Shown here: piece after piece, positions 62,935 to 64,000 of the stretch
Layout of the letters: each line of letters opens with the position of its first letter
How positions within the stretch are numbered: the stretch's first letter is position 1
Origin: Brachyhypopomus gauderio
Lineage: Eukaryota > Chordata > Actinopteri > Gymnotiformes > Hypopomidae
Direction of reading: 5' to 3'
NCBI RefSeq assembly: GCF_052324685.1
Contig: NC_135221.1
Span: 8,156,875 to 8,220,874 of the forward strand
Length of the DNA: 64,000 nt
Position numbers and translations under genes: made by a program
Notes under the pieces: generated by a model
Database searches by the model: none
Told to the model about the DNA's origin: nothing
What the model saw: only the letters and a program-made list of their open reading frames with translations

Positions 62935-63600
62935 AGTTGCAGTTGTCTCATCAATTTGGGATTAAAATGGAATGTGTCAGTGGCCTCTGACATCTAAAAT
63001 GAGTGACATTATCAGAGCTATACAGAATCAGGAGCAGCCTGGGGACCATTGGAAGTCATTCAGTATAAAGCTTTCATATACAACTGGTATGGTCATTAAG
63101 CATTTATTTGCAGGTTGATACTTGTTGATACACAACATCAAATTAATGTACATTTTATCATTTTAAATTTTTTGCATTGTGAGTGGTTTCTTCTGTCTAC
63201 AAGGAGTTCAAACTATACCTGCAACTAATTTAACATTTTTTTCTTTTTCCCCATTGTTTCTCTTCAGACAACTATGCCAGTGCACGTTTGAAACTCCCTG
63301 AGGCAGTAGCCATGACAGACATCCATACAGTGGAAGAAGATCAAGATGTGACAATGGCAAAAAAGTCCAAGAGAAAAAAAGTTATTTTCCTATTGCTGTT
63401 TCCTGTTCCTGTTCCTATTACTTGTCATATTTCTTGTCATTTAAAATTATTTACTTTTCTATGTATTTCCCTCACAAGACTCAACAGAAGACTTCTTGAC
63501 AGTGAAAGTGATGATGACCTTCCTATCAAATAGAACAAAAAAACTCCCACCACTGCTACCAAAGATAATGCACCCAAACCCAGGATTAGCTAGCTCCAAG
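62935..63600 (+). pseudogene. DUF4806-type transposon protein N-terminal relic (two exons)
   Basis: First piece: VAVVSSIWD, a stop, NGMCQWP, then AIQNQEQPGDHWKSFSIKLS, ending at a gtatgg donor (63085). After ttcag at 63267 it resumes DNYASARLKLPEAVAMTDIH, a Lys-rich run, then RLNRRLLDSESDDDLPIK. The order W..C.WPP, DNY..AR.KLPEA and a basic/acidic stretch is one I recall from the N-termini of fish DUF4806 proteins. The DUF4806 domain itself is not visible. Confidence 0.5.
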
Positions 63601-63624
63601 ATTCAAACAAGACCTGTGATCCTC

Positions 63625-63765
63625 GGGACCAGACGTGGACTGGAAAGCCCCAGGACCGGATGTGGATTGGTGAGCCCAGGGACCGCATGTGGATTGGTGA
63701 GCCCAGGGACCGGACGTGGATTGGTGAGTCATGGGACCAGATGTGGAATGGAAAGCCCCAGGAAG
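63625..63765 (+). repeat. 27-bp minisatellite, in frame in a short ORF
   Basis: Five copies of a unit near gggaccggatgtggattggtgagccca. In the frame open at 63496-63939 it gives a nine-residue repeat, GLVSPGTxx. The frame continues from transposon debris, so a real protein is doubtful. Confidence 0.75.
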
Positions 63766-63844
63766 CCCCACTACAGACATACTACAGAGTCAATCACTAC
63801 AGACATCCAAACTTCATGCGACCTTCAGATTAGCTCAAGAACAG

Positions 63845-64000
63845 TGTGCGTAGAGAGCTTCATTTCCATGGTTGAGCAGCTGCATCCAAGCCATATATCA
63901 CCAAGTGCAATGCAAAGTGTAGGATGCACTGGACTCTAGAGCAGTGGAGGCACGTTCTCTGGAGTGATGAATCATGCTTCTCCATCTGGCAAGCTGATGG
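63845..64000 (+). pseudogene. Tc1-like transposase fragment at right edge
   Basis: The segment gagcagctgcatccaagcc and atcaccaagtgcaatgcaaa, then LEQWRHVLWSDESCFSIWQ, is the typical Tc1-like block containing the WSDES motif. It lacks the about 30 bp normally found before the GLDSRAV/LEQW part and runs off the window. Confidence 0.85.

Overview
The window is teleost-type vertebrate genomic DNA: intron-rich genes with GT-AG splice sites, long (CA)n, (TA)n and (CT)n arrays, a tRNA-derived SINE, Tc1-like, hAT-like, LINE and LTR relics, and proteins close to vertebrate orthologues. I cannot fix the species. Most of the sequence is intron and transposon debris. I see no prokaryotic-type system.

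Four protein genes were reconstructed exon by exon, with phases checked at each junction. (1) rxfp1 (+), relaxin family peptide receptor 1, runs from the left edge to 30743; the window starts inside its LDLa exon, and a 16.5 kb intron (37-16574) separates that exon from the linker, ten LRR exons and the 7TM exons. (2) etfdh (+), 33013-39786, 12 exons, 617 codons, is mitochondrial ETF:ubiquinone oxidoreductase. (3) ppid (-), 44664-40743, 10 exons, 371 codons, is cyclophilin 40, tail-to-tail with etfdh. (4) eef1g (+), 49213-54737, 10 exons, 445 codons, is elongation factor 1 gamma, head-to-head with ppid about 4.5 kb away. From memory, RXFP1-ETFDH-PPID is also the human 4q32 order, whereas human EEF1G lies on another chromosome. 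The four genes do not form one pathway: a peptide-hormone GPCR, an electron-transfer enzyme of fatty-acid and amino-acid oxidation, an HSP90 co-chaperone and a translation factor.

The rest is repeats. Rxfp1 intron 1 holds a possible retroviral leader/gag relic (about 5240-6110), a LINE tail, a Tc1-like transposase relic, and a nested stack of DNA transposons at 11488-13093. The ppid-eef1g interval holds a roughly 0.8 kb foldback element, a Tc1 relic, a LINE fragment, a 226 bp hairpin and a broken fragment of eef1g. Downstream of eef1g are several hAT-like elements with recognisable 8-bp target duplications, then a decayed transposon whose two coding modules (a TNP2-like transposase and a DUF4806-type N-terminus) are split by an LTR retroelement that has lost nearly all of its interior. 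The right edge cuts through another Tc1-like transposase.

The points most worth following are the nested transposon stack with target-site evidence, the two-module transposon fossil, the intron-containing eef1g fragment, the two convergent CTCF-type motifs flanking etfdh-ppid, a UG-repeat 3' splice site and a DR1 nuclear-receptor motif in etfdh, and long CU tracts at rxfp1 acceptors.
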